Positions 53,601 through 62,793 of a DNA stretch of 64,000 bases are shown here, in pieces. The notes under the pieces were generated by a model. That model made no database searches and was not told the origin of the DNA. It was given only the letters and a program-made list of their open reading frames with translations. The position numbers and the translations under genes are program-made. The DNA is from Candidatus Nanopelagicales bacterium. GTDB taxonomy: Bacteria; Actinomycetota; Actinomycetes; S36-B12. Position 1 is the first letter of the stretch. The number at the start of each line of letters is the position of its first letter. Location: NCBI GenBank assembly GCA_030726915.1, contig JANRCR010000031.1:1-64000 (forward strand). The letters run 5' to 3'.

Positions 53601-53878
53601 CCGCGGAGCGTGAGACCGCTGGTGTGGACGGTGCGCTGCAGCAGTTTGTCCTGGCCTCTCCTTCGGGCGGCCAACTCGTGGTGACCATCGAGGATTCGAC
53701 ACGCACCCGGTGGCTCTGGGCCCAGGGAATCATCCTGTTTGTCGTGATCATCCTGGCGCTGCCGGGGCGCCGTGCCATCGGAGACGATGACGCAGACGAC
53801 GGTGTGGATGCCGACGTCGCGCGCGAATCGGCGTCCATCCCCGATCCAGCGGTGGCCCACGATGAGGTGTCGTCATGA
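50660..53878 (+). CDS. Large membrane glycosyltransferase family 2 protein
   Basis: About 1,072 residues. Residues 1-320 or so form a GT2 domain: TAVIVARDGAVWLPAVL, VWLLHDDSAP (metal-binding DD), GSAGMLIRRDAWDALDGFD and YRDDLDLCWRTWRAGHEVRVV. A membrane domain of about ten helices follows (from VVIALVLIVASAVAG to LLAVVSAALLLVSWLPG), then an extracytoplasmic domain, a last helix and an acidic tail. Probably adds sugar to cell-wall or secreted glycans. The start is uncertain: no ATG or GTG sits near the conserved N-terminus, and CTG at 50660 overlaps the whiB stop (CTGA); a GTG at 50567 inside whiB is the alternative. Overlaps the next gene by four bases. Confidence 0.85.
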   Translation: MSGRHRVTAVIVARDGAVWLPAVLTVLSGQSRHPEAIVGVDAGSTDTSARILTESLGADRVIMLPSAGELPSFGASVQTGLASGVLRSDTDEAFDIETTEWVWLLHDDSAPASDCLEILLAAADTYPRAAILGPKALGWHDRRLLLELGFSITGSGRRTTGLERREHDQGQHDERSEVHAVGSAGMLIRRDAWDALDGFDTCLPLYRDDLDLCWRTWRAGHEVRVVPEAVIHHREASYHGRREGSTQSARGHRLDRRSALHVLLAQTPAWRLPFTALRLAIGSLVRSLVYLLGKDLRRAGDEIAAIGSIVAHPGRVAASRRHIRETSTMTSREAVHDLRPGAWSQARGAGEALIGIMASGRAEDSRSVGALESGPVSDDADIFDDPTDGFLRRALGRPAVVIALVLIVASAVAGRSLWWGDGVLFGGALLPSPAGAGDLWAAYTDTWHDVGPGSTVPAAPLTAILASLATLVLGKSGLMVGIVLFMAVPAAALSAWWSLRGVVQARGPRVWASLAYALLPAMTGAIATGRIGVLIAVVLLPPVVRILARSLDLAPSLPPPTGRTAWGGALLLALAIAGAPILWVWLVLAVLAGLVVALRRSLMTRDLLLRCLAMVLAPLALLLPWSLHVLSHPALFLADLGVPLDVPPIGASSLLLLDPGGPGTPAMWVTVGIVLAAVAAVLRPATRRLTLSTWAVALTVMGLTLLSTRLPLQTPSSESPVVMWSGTAAAVMGGALILAAAVASDGLRTSMSEAAFTWRQPVAGVASLLAVVSAALLLVSWLPGSDDPVRRADPTVLPPFVTAEAIGPEAPRTLILSPESAAQVGYALINGTGPTLGDAEVAPPASDWVRLDALVAGLVSGRGGDDVEGLAAYAVRYVGLEDAAEAGRSLARTLDSVPGLRRVAGQEGEVLWRVAPEASRVTVLNRDASDGITVTPVPIVQLSSAEPLVDSSLAAAQGSVRIAQTADSAWRATLDGVALPPAERETAGVDGALQQFVLASPSGGQLVVTIEDSTRTRWLWAQGIILFVVIILALPGRRAIGDDDADDGVDADVARESASIPDPAVAHDEVSS

Positions 53879-55602
53879 CCTCACCCGCTCCTGACTCATC
53901 GAAGCGTCCACGTCGGCTCCGGCGCACCAGAGCATCCGCGGAGGTCACAGTCTCGGATCCGCGGGGCTGGCAGGCTGTCGGACTCATCGCCGCCATCTCG
54001 GCCCTGCTCATCCTGATCGGCGTACTCGTCCCGGGTCCCCCGGCGGCAGATGGGGCAACGGCACGTGTGGAGCCGGTCAATTCCTCCGTGTTGGTGTGCC
54101 CCGAGCCGGGATCGACGGACGGGTCGCGAACGACGACAACGGTGACGAGCATCCCGGGTTTTCCGGGGCAGGACCGTGCTGGCGAAGCCGCGATCACCTA
54201 TCTCGAGGGGCCCGAGGCCGGTGTCGCCGCCGATGCTGACGCCGCGGAGCAGGCGACGGGCTCGCTGGAATCCCCCGGGGACTCCGCGCAACTGATTGAG
54301 GAGACCCGGAGACTGCCCGCCCTGGAGATTCGCTCGCTCGGTGGACTCGCCCCGGGGCTCGTGGCCGCTCAGACGACGCAGGACTCCTTCAGCGCGGGTC
54401 GGGGTTTTGCCAGCGTGGCGTGCCTGGGACCGGACACGTCCTGGTGGTTTGTGGGTGGTGGATCAACCGCCGGTCGTGACAGCGAACTCGTGCTGGTGAA
54501 CCCAGAGGACACACCTGCCGATGTGGAAGTGTCCATCAGCGGGCCGGAGGGGCTCGTGCAGACCCCGCGCCTGCGTGGACTCGTGGTAGAGCCGCGCAGT
54601 CGCATCGTCGTGCGCCTGTCACGTGAAGCGCCCCGCCTGTCCGCGACGGCCTGGCGCGTCGCTGTGCGCTCCGGGCGCGTGGTGGCCGCGCTGGCTGACC
54701 GCGAGACGGATGGTTTTGTTCCCCGTGGAGCAGATTGGATCCCCGCGTCCGCGGATCCATCGACGCGGGTGCTGATCCCCGGTGTCGCGGGGGGAGCGGG
54801 TGGTCGTCAATTGCTCGTCCACGCTCCCGGTGATCTGTCGGCGACGGTGCGCCTCCGCCTCATCACGGCCGATGGTGCCTTTGTCCCATCAGCCGTGCCG
54901 GAGATTGACGTCCCGGGAGGTGCGGTCGTATCGGTCAGCATGGACGATGCACTCCAGGGCGAGGACGCCACCATCGACCTCGTATCTGATGTCCCCATCG
55001 TCGCGGGTGTGCGGCAGCGGCACCCGGGTATCGATGCGGCCGCGGGATCGCTGGAGGAGTTGTCTTTCGCGACCGGTGCCGCTGGCATTAGGGATGTCTC
55101 TGCCGTCTCCGGTCTGCCCGCCGAGCGCAGCACGGCTGTCACCGTGTGGTTGACGGCTCCCGGTGCAGCTCCGGACATTCAACCGATATCTCAGATGATG
55201 GACGATATGTCTGGCGCTGATGGGTCCAGCGCATCGCCGGGTGTGAGTGCCGACGACACGATCCCGCAGGTTGCACCGACGACGGTCGAGGCCCCGGTGA
55301 GCGTGACCTTGCGTCTCTACCCCGTCAGCCCCGACGGTGCGCCACTCCCATCGCCTCCTGACATCACGGTGTCGATCCCCCGGGATCGCTTGGTGGCGGT
55401 CGACATCCCGAGACCCGAAGGGGCCGCGTGGTTCACCGCATTGGTCACCGTCTCCGACGGGGACATCGTCGTTGCCCACCGGTCGGTACGTCGCAACCGG
55501 GACGGCTCCTTGATCACCGGTTATCCCTGGCGGCCCCTTCGCACCACGGTGGTCGTGCCGCGCGCCTACCCAGCACCCCAACTCGCCGTCCCATCCCCCT
55601 GA
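53875..55602 (+). CDS. DUF5719 family membrane-anchored extracytoplasmic protein
   Basis: 575 residues. A short basic cytoplasmic tail is followed by one helix (VGLIAAISALLILIGVLV), then a long beta-rich extracytoplasmic region with repeated domains (SELVLVNPEDTPADVEVSIS, SDVPIVAGVRQR and similar strands). DUF5719 proteins occur in actinomycetes right after this glycosyltransferase and are of unknown function; a cell-envelope glycan role is a reasonable inference from the pairing. Confidence 0.8.
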   Translation: MTSPAPDSSKRPRRLRRTRASAEVTVSDPRGWQAVGLIAAISALLILIGVLVPGPPAADGATARVEPVNSSVLVCPEPGSTDGSRTTTTVTSIPGFPGQDRAGEAAITYLEGPEAGVAADADAAEQATGSLESPGDSAQLIEETRRLPALEIRSLGGLAPGLVAAQTTQDSFSAGRGFASVACLGPDTSWWFVGGGSTAGRDSELVLVNPEDTPADVEVSISGPEGLVQTPRLRGLVVEPRSRIVVRLSREAPRLSATAWRVAVRSGRVVAALADRETDGFVPRGADWIPASADPSTRVLIPGVAGGAGGRQLLVHAPGDLSATVRLRLITADGAFVPSAVPEIDVPGGAVVSVSMDDALQGEDATIDLVSDVPIVAGVRQRHPGIDAAAGSLEELSFATGAAGIRDVSAVSGLPAERSTAVTVWLTAPGAAPDIQPISQMMDDMSGADGSSASPGVSADDTIPQVAPTTVEAPVSVTLRLYPVSPDGAPLPSPPDITVSIPRDRLVAVDIPRPEGAAWFTALVTVSDGDIVVAHRSVRRNRDGSLITGYPWRPLRTTVVVPRAYPAPQLAVPSP

Positions 55603-55658
55603 GGCGTCCCGGCGTGGCACCGACGGTCTCGGCCGACAGGACGGTAGCGTCGCCGTTC

Positions 55659-56048
55659 GTGGGCTACCGTCGTCGCTGCTCCCGCGTCACCTGCAGCAGA
55701 GCTGCCACGGCCACCTTGACCTATGTCTATGCCGACTCCACCGCTGTGCTCGGTCCCTTGTCCACGGTGCGTGATCCGCACGGATATGACCTATGTGACA
55801 TGCACGCCATCAAACTGACCGCGCCCTTGGGCTGGGAGGTGGTGCGCATCGCACCCGACCTCGCGGATCTGGGGCCGTCCGGTGATGATCTCGAGGCCCT
55901 CGCCAATGCCGTGCGTGAGGCAGCCGCGTCCAGTGATCGCGGCCCAACCCTGTTTGACGATCTGGAAGCCCGCACAGCAGTGGGCGCCGAAGGCACCCGC
56001 CGAGGCCACCTGCGGTCCCTACCGGTCGGCTACGACCCCGAGGCGTGA
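55659..56048 (+). CDS. DUF3499 family protein
   Basis: 129 residues from GTG 55659 (GYRRRCSRVTCSRAA). Two Cys near the N-terminus plus CDMH at about residue 47 give a likely zinc-binding set. The family is conserved in Actinobacteria between the glycosyltransferase/DUF5719 pair and manB, with no known function. The start is supported by family length and the conserved RRCSR segment; the ribosome site is weak. GTGA overlap with manB. Confidence 0.83.
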   Translation: MGYRRRCSRVTCSRAATATLTYVYADSTAVLGPLSTVRDPHGYDLCDMHAIKLTAPLGWEVVRIAPDLADLGPSGDDLEALANAVREAAASSDRGPTLFDDLEARTAVGAEGTRRGHLRSLPVGYDPEA

Positions 56049-57484
56049 GCCAATTTGAAGCGCGGCCCGGTGTCCCCGACCCCGTGGACGCCGCCCGGCT
56101 GGATGCGATCATCAAGGCCTACGACGTCCGCGGCCTCGTCCCCGAACAATTCGATGCCGATATCGCTCGTCGCATTGGTGCAGCGATGGTCGACGTCTTG
56201 GACATCCGGCAATCACGTGGAGGTCCCGGGGCCGTCATCATCGGTCAAGACATGCGCCCGTCAGGGGATGACCTCGTCGCGGCCTTTGCCGAGGGAGTCT
56301 GCTCCCAGGGGTGTGATGTCGTGCTCATCGGCTTGGCCAGCACGGACGGGCTGTACTTCGCCTCGGGAGCGCGCGGTCTGCCCGGGGCGATGTTCACCGC
56401 GAGCCATAATCCGGCGGCGTACAACGGCATCAAACTGTGCCGAGCCGGTGCGGCTCCCGTGGGGCAGGACTCCGGACTTGCAGACATTCGCCGCCTGGTC
56501 GGTCAGGGCGTGCCGGTGTACGACGGTCCCCCCGGCCGCGTGACCCGAGAGGATGTGCTGCCGGATTACGCGTCTTACCTGCGTGGCCTGGTCGACCTCA
56601 GGACGGGGCGCCCCCTGCGGGTCGTGATCGATGCGGGCAATGGCATGGCGGGGCTGACCGTGCCGGCCGTCCTCGGGATCGAGACGGGGGAGGACGCCCT
56701 GCCCCTGGAGATCACGCCGCTGTACTTCGAACTCGATGGCACCTTCCCCCACCACGAGGCGAATCCCATCGACCCGGAGAACCTGCGTGATGTGCAGCGT
56801 GCCGTCATCGACCACGGGGCTGACATCGGACTGGCCTTCGACGGGGATGCGGATCGCTGTTTTGTTGTCGACGAGTCCGGGCGTGCGGTGAGTCCCTCTG
56901 CCATCACGGCCCTGATCGCACAGCGCGAACTCCTGCGCCACCCTGGCGCGACGATCATTTACAACTGCATCAGTTCCCGCACCGTCCCCGAGGTGATTGC
57001 AGAATCCGGCGGTGTCGGTGAGCGCACTCGCGTCGGACACTCCTTCATCAAGGCCCGTATGGCTGAGACGGGAGCGGTCTTTGGCGGTGAGCATTCCGGC
57101 CACTTCTACTTCACGGATTTTTGGCGTGCGGATTCGGGGATGCTCGCCGCGATGCACGTGCTGGCGGCGCTGGGGGAGACACCCCCGGGCACGTGCCTGT
57201 CCTCCATGTTGGCGCCCTTTGATCGATACGTTGCCAGCGGGGAGATCAACTCAGCCGTCGCCGACGTTGAGGCGGCGTGCGACCGCGTCAGGTCGGCGTT
57301 TGGCCACCGACCGGGGGTGACCCTGGACGACCTTGATGGGATGACCGTCTCGGCGGCTGACTGGTGGTTCAACCTCCGCCCCAGCAATACCGAGCCTCTC
57401 CTCCGGCTGAACGCCGAAGCGGTGGATGCTGGCACTATGGAGTCTGTACGCGACGAGGTTCTGGCTCTCGTCCGCGATTCCTGA
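56045..57484 (+). CDS. manB: Phosphomannomutase/phosphoglucomutase (alpha-D-phosphohexomutase family)
   Basis: 479 residues. Active-site Ser120 in FTASHNPAAYNGIK, metal-binding DGDAD at 266-270, sugar-binding GEHSGHFYF near 349, and phosphate-binding RPSNTEP near the C-terminus. Interconverts mannose-6-phosphate and mannose-1-phosphate, feeding GDP-mannose synthesis. Its GTG start overlaps the DUF3499 stop. With manA and the nucleotidyltransferase at 44.2 kb, it completes the fructose-6-phosphate to GDP-mannose route. Confidence 0.94.
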   Translation: MSQFEARPGVPDPVDAARLDAIIKAYDVRGLVPEQFDADIARRIGAAMVDVLDIRQSRGGPGAVIIGQDMRPSGDDLVAAFAEGVCSQGCDVVLIGLASTDGLYFASGARGLPGAMFTASHNPAAYNGIKLCRAGAAPVGQDSGLADIRRLVGQGVPVYDGPPGRVTREDVLPDYASYLRGLVDLRTGRPLRVVIDAGNGMAGLTVPAVLGIETGEDALPLEITPLYFELDGTFPHHEANPIDPENLRDVQRAVIDHGADIGLAFDGDADRCFVVDESGRAVSPSAITALIAQRELLRHPGATIIYNCISSRTVPEVIAESGGVGERTRVGHSFIKARMAETGAVFGGEHSGHFYFTDFWRADSGMLAAMHVLAALGETPPGTCLSSMLAPFDRYVASGEINSAVADVEAACDRVRSAFGHRPGVTLDDLDGMTVSAADWWFNLRPSNTEPLLRLNAEAVDAGTMESVRDEVLALVRDS

Positions 57485-57495
57485 GGAGGTGCGCG

Positions 57496-57684
57496 ATGAC
57501 GCAGGAGATGGGGCTGGACCCCCTGCTGCTGGAGATCCTGGCCTGTCCGTGTGAGGTGCATGCCCCGCTGCAGGTCGACGTGTCGCGACAGGTGCTGGTG
57601 TGCACGGTATGCAGGCGCGGATTCCCCGTCCGCGATGGCATCCCCGTGATGCTGCTCGACGAGGCCCTCCCTCCGGTCGACTGA
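57496..57684 (+). CDS. Trm112-like zinc-binding protein
   Basis: 62 residues with GAGGAGG upstream. LLEILACPCEVHAPL, then VCTVCRRGFPVRDGIPVML: the two cysteine pairs and the GxPVxxGIPVML ending are the Trm112/YcaR (UPF0434) pattern. Small activator or zinc-ribbon protein; role here is unknown, but it is conserved between manB and manA in actinomycetes. The stop overlaps the manA start by one base. Confidence 0.88.
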   Translation: MTQEMGLDPLLLEILACPCEVHAPLQVDVSRQVLVCTVCRRGFPVRDGIPVMLLDEALPPVD

Positions 57685-58757
57685 TGCCCCACCTGGTCAC
57701 CGGTGCGCTGAAGGATTACGACTGGGGAATCGTCGACGGGCTTGAGCGGTGGTCCACCGCGACTGGCGCTGCGCAGGCGGAGTTGTGGTTCGGCACGCAC
57801 CCCGGTGGTCCCACCGTGGTTGTTGACGGACCTGACACGGGCCGTCTCCTGTCGGACCTGCCCGAGCACCAAGGAATGCCCCTGGTGAAGTTGCTGGCGG
57901 CGGCAGGTCCCCTATCCCTGCAGGTGCACCCTGATGCCAGCCGGGCAGCGCTGGGGTGGGGACAAGGCTCAGCCCTGTACGCCGATAACGCGGAAAAGGC
58001 CGAGATGCTGGTCGCCATCGAGGACTTTGACTACCACGCGGGTTGGCGCGATGCGCAGTCCGCGGCCGACGTACTCGCAGCAGTAGGAGTCCCCGACGAT
58101 GTCGTGGCGCTCGTCCGCTCCGAGGACCGAGCCGGTGCCATTCGTGGATTGCTCAGCCTCGATGCGGTGTTTCAGGTGCACGCCCAGCAACGCCTGGTCC
58201 CGGCTGCGCGGGCGGCAGGATGGGATCCCGGTGCCGTGAGTGCGATGGAGCACGTCGCTGCGGCGCACCCAGCGGACCCGGGCGTGCTCGTGACCGTGCT
58301 CCTGGAGCACGGCGTACTCCATCCCGGTGAGGGTTTAGCGGTCTCCGCAGGAGTGGTGCACTCCTATGTGGCCGGACTCGGGGTTGAGGTGATGACGTCG
58401 TCTGACAACGTGCTCCGATTGGGGCTGAGCCACAAGCCGATCGCGGTGGAGGAGGCACTCGCCGCTGTACGCGAGGATCGCACCCCCACGAGGATGTCCG
58501 CTGCCCCGGGACGGGCACTGTCCCCGGAGGGCATGCCCTTTGATCTGCAGGTCCTCGAGCGGGCGCTGCGGGTCGGGATGGGGCGGCATCGCATTGTGCT
58601 TCCCCTGCGTGGGAGGGCATGGGTCACGGGCTTTGATGGACAGCCCGTGGAGGTCGTGGAGGGTCGCGCGATGGTGTGGTCACCGATGGAGCCAGACATC
58701 GATATTGAGCCGGAAGCGACGACCATCGTCGTGACAGGAGCGGTGGAGGAGTCCTAG
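57684..58757 (+). CDS. manA: Mannose-6-phosphate isomerase, class I
   Basis: 357 residues from MPHLVTGALKDYDWG. Zinc ligands in LQVHPDAS (Gln and His) and in the KAEMLVAIEDF and HSYVAGLGVEVM segments; the cupin double barrel is complete. Interconverts fructose-6-phosphate and mannose-6-phosphate. The end overlaps convergent lpqB by four bases. Confidence 0.93.
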   Translation: MPHLVTGALKDYDWGIVDGLERWSTATGAAQAELWFGTHPGGPTVVVDGPDTGRLLSDLPEHQGMPLVKLLAAAGPLSLQVHPDASRAALGWGQGSALYADNAEKAEMLVAIEDFDYHAGWRDAQSAADVLAAVGVPDDVVALVRSEDRAGAIRGLLSLDAVFQVHAQQRLVPAARAAGWDPGAVSAMEHVAAAHPADPGVLVTVLLEHGVLHPGEGLAVSAGVVHSYVAGLGVEVMTSSDNVLRLGLSHKPIAVEEALAAVREDRTPTRMSAAPGRALSPEGMPFDLQVLERALRVGMGRHRIVLPLRGRAWVTGFDGQPVEVVEGRAMVWSPMEPDIDIEPEATTIVVTGAVEES

Positions 58758-60460
58758 CCACCCGGATACGTCGGACTGCCGCCGCGGGAGCCGGGGCGCC
58801 AGGGCCCGGAGGTGTAGGTCCAGATGCGACCCTGCTCGGTGCCGACAAGAATCGGTGAGCCGGGTGCTGCAGCGACACGCACGGGCGATGGGGGTCCCCC
58901 CAGCGAGCGCATCTGCCATCGACTGAGGTCAATCTCGTAGATGCTGGGAGCGGTGGCTCCCTCAACACCCAAGGCGATGAGTCGATCGTCATCACCCCAC
59001 ACGACATCAAGAACTGCCGTGAGTCGATTGTCGACGCGGACCGGGGACTCGATGCGCATGGATCCCTCGCGTGTTGTCACGATGGCGAGCATGACGATGG
59101 TGCGTGGGCCACGGCGCACGGTCAAGGCGGCTCGGGTGCCATCCCGGCTGATCGCCACCGACTCAAGGACGGCCTTGGGGTGCAGTCCATCGACGGGGAC
59201 GATCGCGACGAGCCCGTCTGCGCTGACCCGGCGTAACGCAGCGTCGGGACCGACGACCCAGGCCTCGGGTCCGCGTCCGAACGATGGCCGTGACTGGCCG
59301 GGTTCCTCGAGGGGAGAGGTCAGGACACCGCCGGAGGTGAGAGGACCGATCCACAGTCGCGCCTGCGCATCCAGGCCCGCGATGACGGTGGACTGCAGCG
59401 AGGCCGCGATCCCGTCCAGGGGCGGATCGGCGAGGCCTGCCGGTCCCGACACCGGCAGGGGTGCGACGCCATCGAGCGTCACAGCCCGGCCGTTGATCAC
59501 CCCGAGTGCTCGGGACCCATTCGGCATGGCATTGGGGTCGTACGCGGGCCATGCGTCCAGGGGCTGAGGATTGGGTGCCCCGGCGACATCGAGGGATTGG
59601 CCGCCCGCATTGAGGTCGAGCAGGCGGACACCGGGGACCTGGCGCAGGGTCCAGGCGAACTGAGCCGAGATGGCCCTACGCGTGGCTTCATCGGCGAGTC
59701 TGACGTCGGGACTGAGGTCAACGCGGGCCACCCCGTCGATGACGGGCACCGCGTCGACGGCCAGGGTCGTGCCATCCGGAAGTCCCGTGCGCACCGCCGG
59801 TGCCAGCCACTCGGTGGGACCCTGCACGAGGGCCCGCGCCAATGCCGTGGCGGGTGTCGGCCCGTCGATGGGGAAGTAGCGCGGATCAGGGACGAGAGTG
59901 GAGAAGGTCGGATCAAGGAAGTACACCTCGTAGGCGCGGTAGGCACGATCCACATCCGAGCGCGAGAGCAGCAGGCCCGGCGGCGGCGTAGCGATCCGCC
60001 AACTGCCCGAGACAAACTCAAGTTGGAGTCGTGCCTGGATCAATGTCCCCGGTGCCGCGACCTGATAGCGACCCTCCGCATCGATGGCGCCCACCCGTGT
60101 CGCCGTCATGGCGGTGGTGTTGACACCGTCCGGCACGATCGTGGGTACCCCTTCATAGACACTGACACCGGTCTGGGGCTGCCAGGTGAGCGCGGCCTCC
60201 GGGGTGAGGTAGAGGCGAGCGACGGCATGGTCATCCTCGAAGGACGCCGAGGCTTGGAGGAATCCCGACACGATTTCCGTGGGCGTCATGTCGGGCACGG
60301 GGGGACGGGCGATCACGCGGATGACCTGATCGCTAGGGGCGATACCCACCTCGATGCCCTGCTGGACAGGTCCGCTGGTGGGGATCGTGACACAGGCGCC
60401 GAGCACGGGGGCGCAGACGAGCATGGCGACAGCGGTGGCGATGGTGCACGGGCGGTTCAT
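58754..60460 (-). CDS. lpqB: LpqB family lipoprotein (GerMN domain plus beta-propeller)
   Basis: 568 residues. Signal peptide with lipobox VLGAC giving lipid-modified Cys23, then TIPTSGPVQQG, the conserved LpqB start. A GerMN-like domain follows and the C-terminal part is a WD/propeller-like domain. LpqB is the extracytoplasmic partner that modulates the MtrB kinase. It follows mtrB with a four-base overlap, the standard mtrA-mtrB-lpqB order. Confidence 0.93.
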   Translation of the reverse strand: MNRPCTIATAVAMLVCAPVLGACVTIPTSGPVQQGIEVGIAPSDQVIRVIARPPVPDMTPTEIVSGFLQASASFEDDHAVARLYLTPEAALTWQPQTGVSVYEGVPTIVPDGVNTTAMTATRVGAIDAEGRYQVAAPGTLIQARLQLEFVSGSWRIATPPPGLLLSRSDVDRAYRAYEVYFLDPTFSTLVPDPRYFPIDGPTPATALARALVQGPTEWLAPAVRTGLPDGTTLAVDAVPVIDGVARVDLSPDVRLADEATRRAISAQFAWTLRQVPGVRLLDLNAGGQSLDVAGAPNPQPLDAWPAYDPNAMPNGSRALGVINGRAVTLDGVAPLPVSGPAGLADPPLDGIAASLQSTVIAGLDAQARLWIGPLTSGGVLTSPLEEPGQSRPSFGRGPEAWVVGPDAALRRVSADGLVAIVPVDGLHPKAVLESVAISRDGTRAALTVRRGPRTIVMLAIVTTREGSMRIESPVRVDNRLTAVLDVVWGDDDRLIALGVEGATAPSIYEIDLSRWQMRSLGGPPSPVRVAAAPGSPILVGTEQGRIWTYTSGPWRPGSRGGSPTYPGG

Positions 60461-62106
60461 GCGCGCGCCTGGGAAACATCCGCTTCCGCGCGAGGCAGGG
60501 GTGCATCCTCGCCCGGGGGGTCAGGGGGCTGGTCCAGGGGCACCAGGGGTAGCGGTGACTCCTGCACGGTGACCTCTGCTCGACACGGCAGCGTGAGTCG
60601 GAAGCACGCCCCCTCACCGGGAGCACCCCATGCCTCCAACCACCCCGCGTGCAGGCGCGTGTCCTCCAGAGCAATGGCCAGGCCCAGGCCGGTGCCACCC
60701 GTCTGGCGTGCCCGCGCGGGGTCAGCACGCCAGAACCGGTCAAAGACGCGGATGAGGTCGGTATCGGCGAGGCCAACTCCTCGATCGCGCACCGTCACGG
60801 CGACGGCCACGCCGTCTCCGGCGACGGCGATATCGATGGGCAGGCCCTCACCATGCTCGACGGCGTTATCCAGCAGGTTCCTCAGGATGCGATCAACGCG
60901 CCGCGGGTCGCATTCCACCGGGCACGGATCCTGCCCGGTCACCAGGACGAGGTGTGTCCCGCGGCGCTCCGCGAGGGGGCGTGCGGATTCGACAGCCCGC
61001 CGGACGAGAGCGGCAAGATCGACCGTATCGAGGTCGAGCACCGCAGCTCCCGCGTCGTAACGTGAGATCTCGAGCAGGTCGGTCAGCAGATTCTCGAAGC
61101 GGTCGAGTTGGGTCTGCAGCAACTCCGCTGCCCGTGCGGTCGGCGGATCGTAACTCGCTCGCTCCTCGAAGATCAGGTCGGCGGCCATGCGGATGGTCGT
61201 CAACGGTGTGCGCAACTCATGGGAGACGTCAGAAACAAATCGCTGCTGAACGAGCGAGAGATCCTCCAGTCGGTGGATCTGATCCTCCAGGCTTGCGGCC
61301 ATATCGTTGAAGGACATGGCGAGACGTGCGAGATCATCTTCACCGCGCACCTCCATGCGCTCCCGCAGATGCCCCTCGGAAAATTGCTCAGCGACGCGGG
61401 CGGCTGAGCGGACGGGTGCCACGACCTGGCGCGTCACCACGACGGCGATAGCGCCGAGGAGCAGGACGAGGAGGATGCCGATGCCCACGACAGCCCCCCG
61501 GACCAGGTCAAGGGTGCTCTGCTCATCAGTGAGGGGGAAGAGGTAGTAGAGCTCATAGGTCCCGACATCCGTGACCGCCAGGGGCGCGCCCACCACGATG
61601 CCCGGGACACTGCGACCATCGAGATAGCGAATCTCCGTGTAGGTCCACGACTGTCTCTGTGTCTCCAGCACGGTGGTGCGCATATCGTCTGGAACGCTGG
61701 TGTCGGAGACGAGGTTGGTGCCACGCTCCGGTGCAGTTCCATCGGTATCACCCGCGAGGAGGAGAACGTCATACTGCGGGGGCGTACCGGCCCGTGAGGC
61801 GAGTGAGGCGACGATCGTGTCCACGACGCTGGCCGGTGATGCGGTCCCTGTGCCTGATGCGGCGGCCCCGGCGATGCGTTGGGCGTCGGCCAGTCCGACG
61901 CCCGCCTCGGTCACCGCTGTGCGCTGCGCGGAATCAAGGAGACCGGAGGTGACGCGCGAGATGAGCAGGAAGCCAAGAATCGTCATGACGACGATGGACA
62001 GAGCCAGGGTGGTCGCTGTCACGCGAAGGAGCAGTGAGCGGCGCCACAGTGAGATGAGCGAGCGGCGAGCCTTCGGAGTCTGCGGACTCGTCGGGCTGAC
62101 TGTCAT
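60457..62106 (-). CDS. mtrB: Sensor histidine kinase MtrB
   Basis: 549 residues. Two membrane helices (LRVTATTLALSIVVMTILGF and GAVVGIGILLVLLLGAIAVV) enclose an extracytoplasmic sensor of about 160 residues; then HAMP, dimerisation helix with phospho-accepting His296 in SDVSHELRTPLT, and the ATPase domain (NLLDNAVEHGEG, DRGVGLADTDLIRVF, GTGLGLAIALED). Controls cell-wall and division genes through MtrA in actinomycetes. Confidence 0.95.
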   Translation of the reverse strand: MTVSPTSPQTPKARRSLISLWRRSLLLRVTATTLALSIVVMTILGFLLISRVTSGLLDSAQRTAVTEAGVGLADAQRIAGAAASGTGTASPASVVDTIVASLASRAGTPPQYDVLLLAGDTDGTAPERGTNLVSDTSVPDDMRTTVLETQRQSWTYTEIRYLDGRSVPGIVVGAPLAVTDVGTYELYYLFPLTDEQSTLDLVRGAVVGIGILLVLLLGAIAVVVTRQVVAPVRSAARVAEQFSEGHLRERMEVRGEDDLARLAMSFNDMAASLEDQIHRLEDLSLVQQRFVSDVSHELRTPLTTIRMAADLIFEERASYDPPTARAAELLQTQLDRFENLLTDLLEISRYDAGAAVLDLDTVDLAALVRRAVESARPLAERRGTHLVLVTGQDPCPVECDPRRVDRILRNLLDNAVEHGEGLPIDIAVAGDGVAVAVTVRDRGVGLADTDLIRVFDRFWRADPARARQTGGTGLGLAIALEDTRLHAGWLEAWGAPGEGACFRLTLPCRAEVTVQESPLPLVPLDQPPDPPGEDAPLPRAEADVSQARA

Positions 62107-62780
62107 GGCGGGCCGGCCTTGTATCCCACGCCGCGGACGGTGAGCACGATCTCGGGATGCTCTGGATCATGCTCGATCTTGGCGCGCAGGCGCTGCACGT
62201 GAACGTTGACCAGTCGGGTGTCGGCGGCGTGCCGGTAGCCCCACACTTCCTGGAGGAGCACCTCCCGAGTGAAGACCTGCCAGGGCTTGCGAGCGAGACA
62301 GACGAGGAGGTCGAACTCCAACGGTGTGAGAGGCACCACGCGTCCGGCGCGACGTACGACATGGCCCGCCACGTCGATCGTCACATCACTGACCTCCAGC
62401 GTGCCGGTGGCGGGCTCATCACTGCGTCGCACCCGCGCGCGCAGGCGGGCAACCAACTCTTTTGGTTTGAAGGGTTTGACGACATAGTCATCGGCGCCTG
62501 ATTCCAGTCCCAGGACGACATCAATCGTGTCGTTCTTGGCCGTGAGCATGACGATGGGGACACCGGACTCATTGCGGATGGCACGACAGACATCGATGCC
62601 GTCCATGCCCGGAAGCATGAGATCGAGAAGGATGATGTCGGGGCGGGAATCGCGGAATGCCTGAAGGGCCTGGCTGCCATTGGTGCAGAAGACGGGTTCA
62701 AAACCCTCGCCCCGCAGGACAATGCCCAGCATCTCAGCCAGCGCAACGTCGTCATCAACGACTAAGACTCGACCCTTCAC
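62103..62780 (-). CDS. mtrA: Two-component response regulator MtrA
   Basis: 225 residues from GTG at 62778-62780 (KGRVLVVDDD follows), with GGGG just upstream; the longer frame has no ribosome site. Receiver domain with phospho-accepting Asp53 in ILLDLMLPGMDG and Lys in MLTAKND; OmpR-type winged helix at the C-terminus (PLTPLEFDLLVCLARKPWQVF, TRLVNVHVQRLRAKIE). Length matches MtrA. Overlaps mtrB by four bases. Confidence 0.95.
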   Translation of the reverse strand: MKGRVLVVDDDVALAEMLGIVLRGEGFEPVFCTNGSQALQAFRDSRPDIILLDLMLPGMDGIDVCRAIRNESGVPIVMLTAKNDTIDVVLGLESGADDYVVKPFKPKELVARLRARVRRSDEPATGTLEVSDVTIDVAGHVVRRAGRVVPLTPLEFDLLVCLARKPWQVFTREVLLQEVWGYRHAADTRLVNVHVQRLRAKIEHDPEHPEIVLTVRGVGYKAGPP

Positions 62781-62793
62781 AGCCCCTATGGTG

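Noticed and set aside
59597-61060. 487-codon plus-strand frame
   Set aside because: Antisense to lpqB and mtrB, both with clear domain content.
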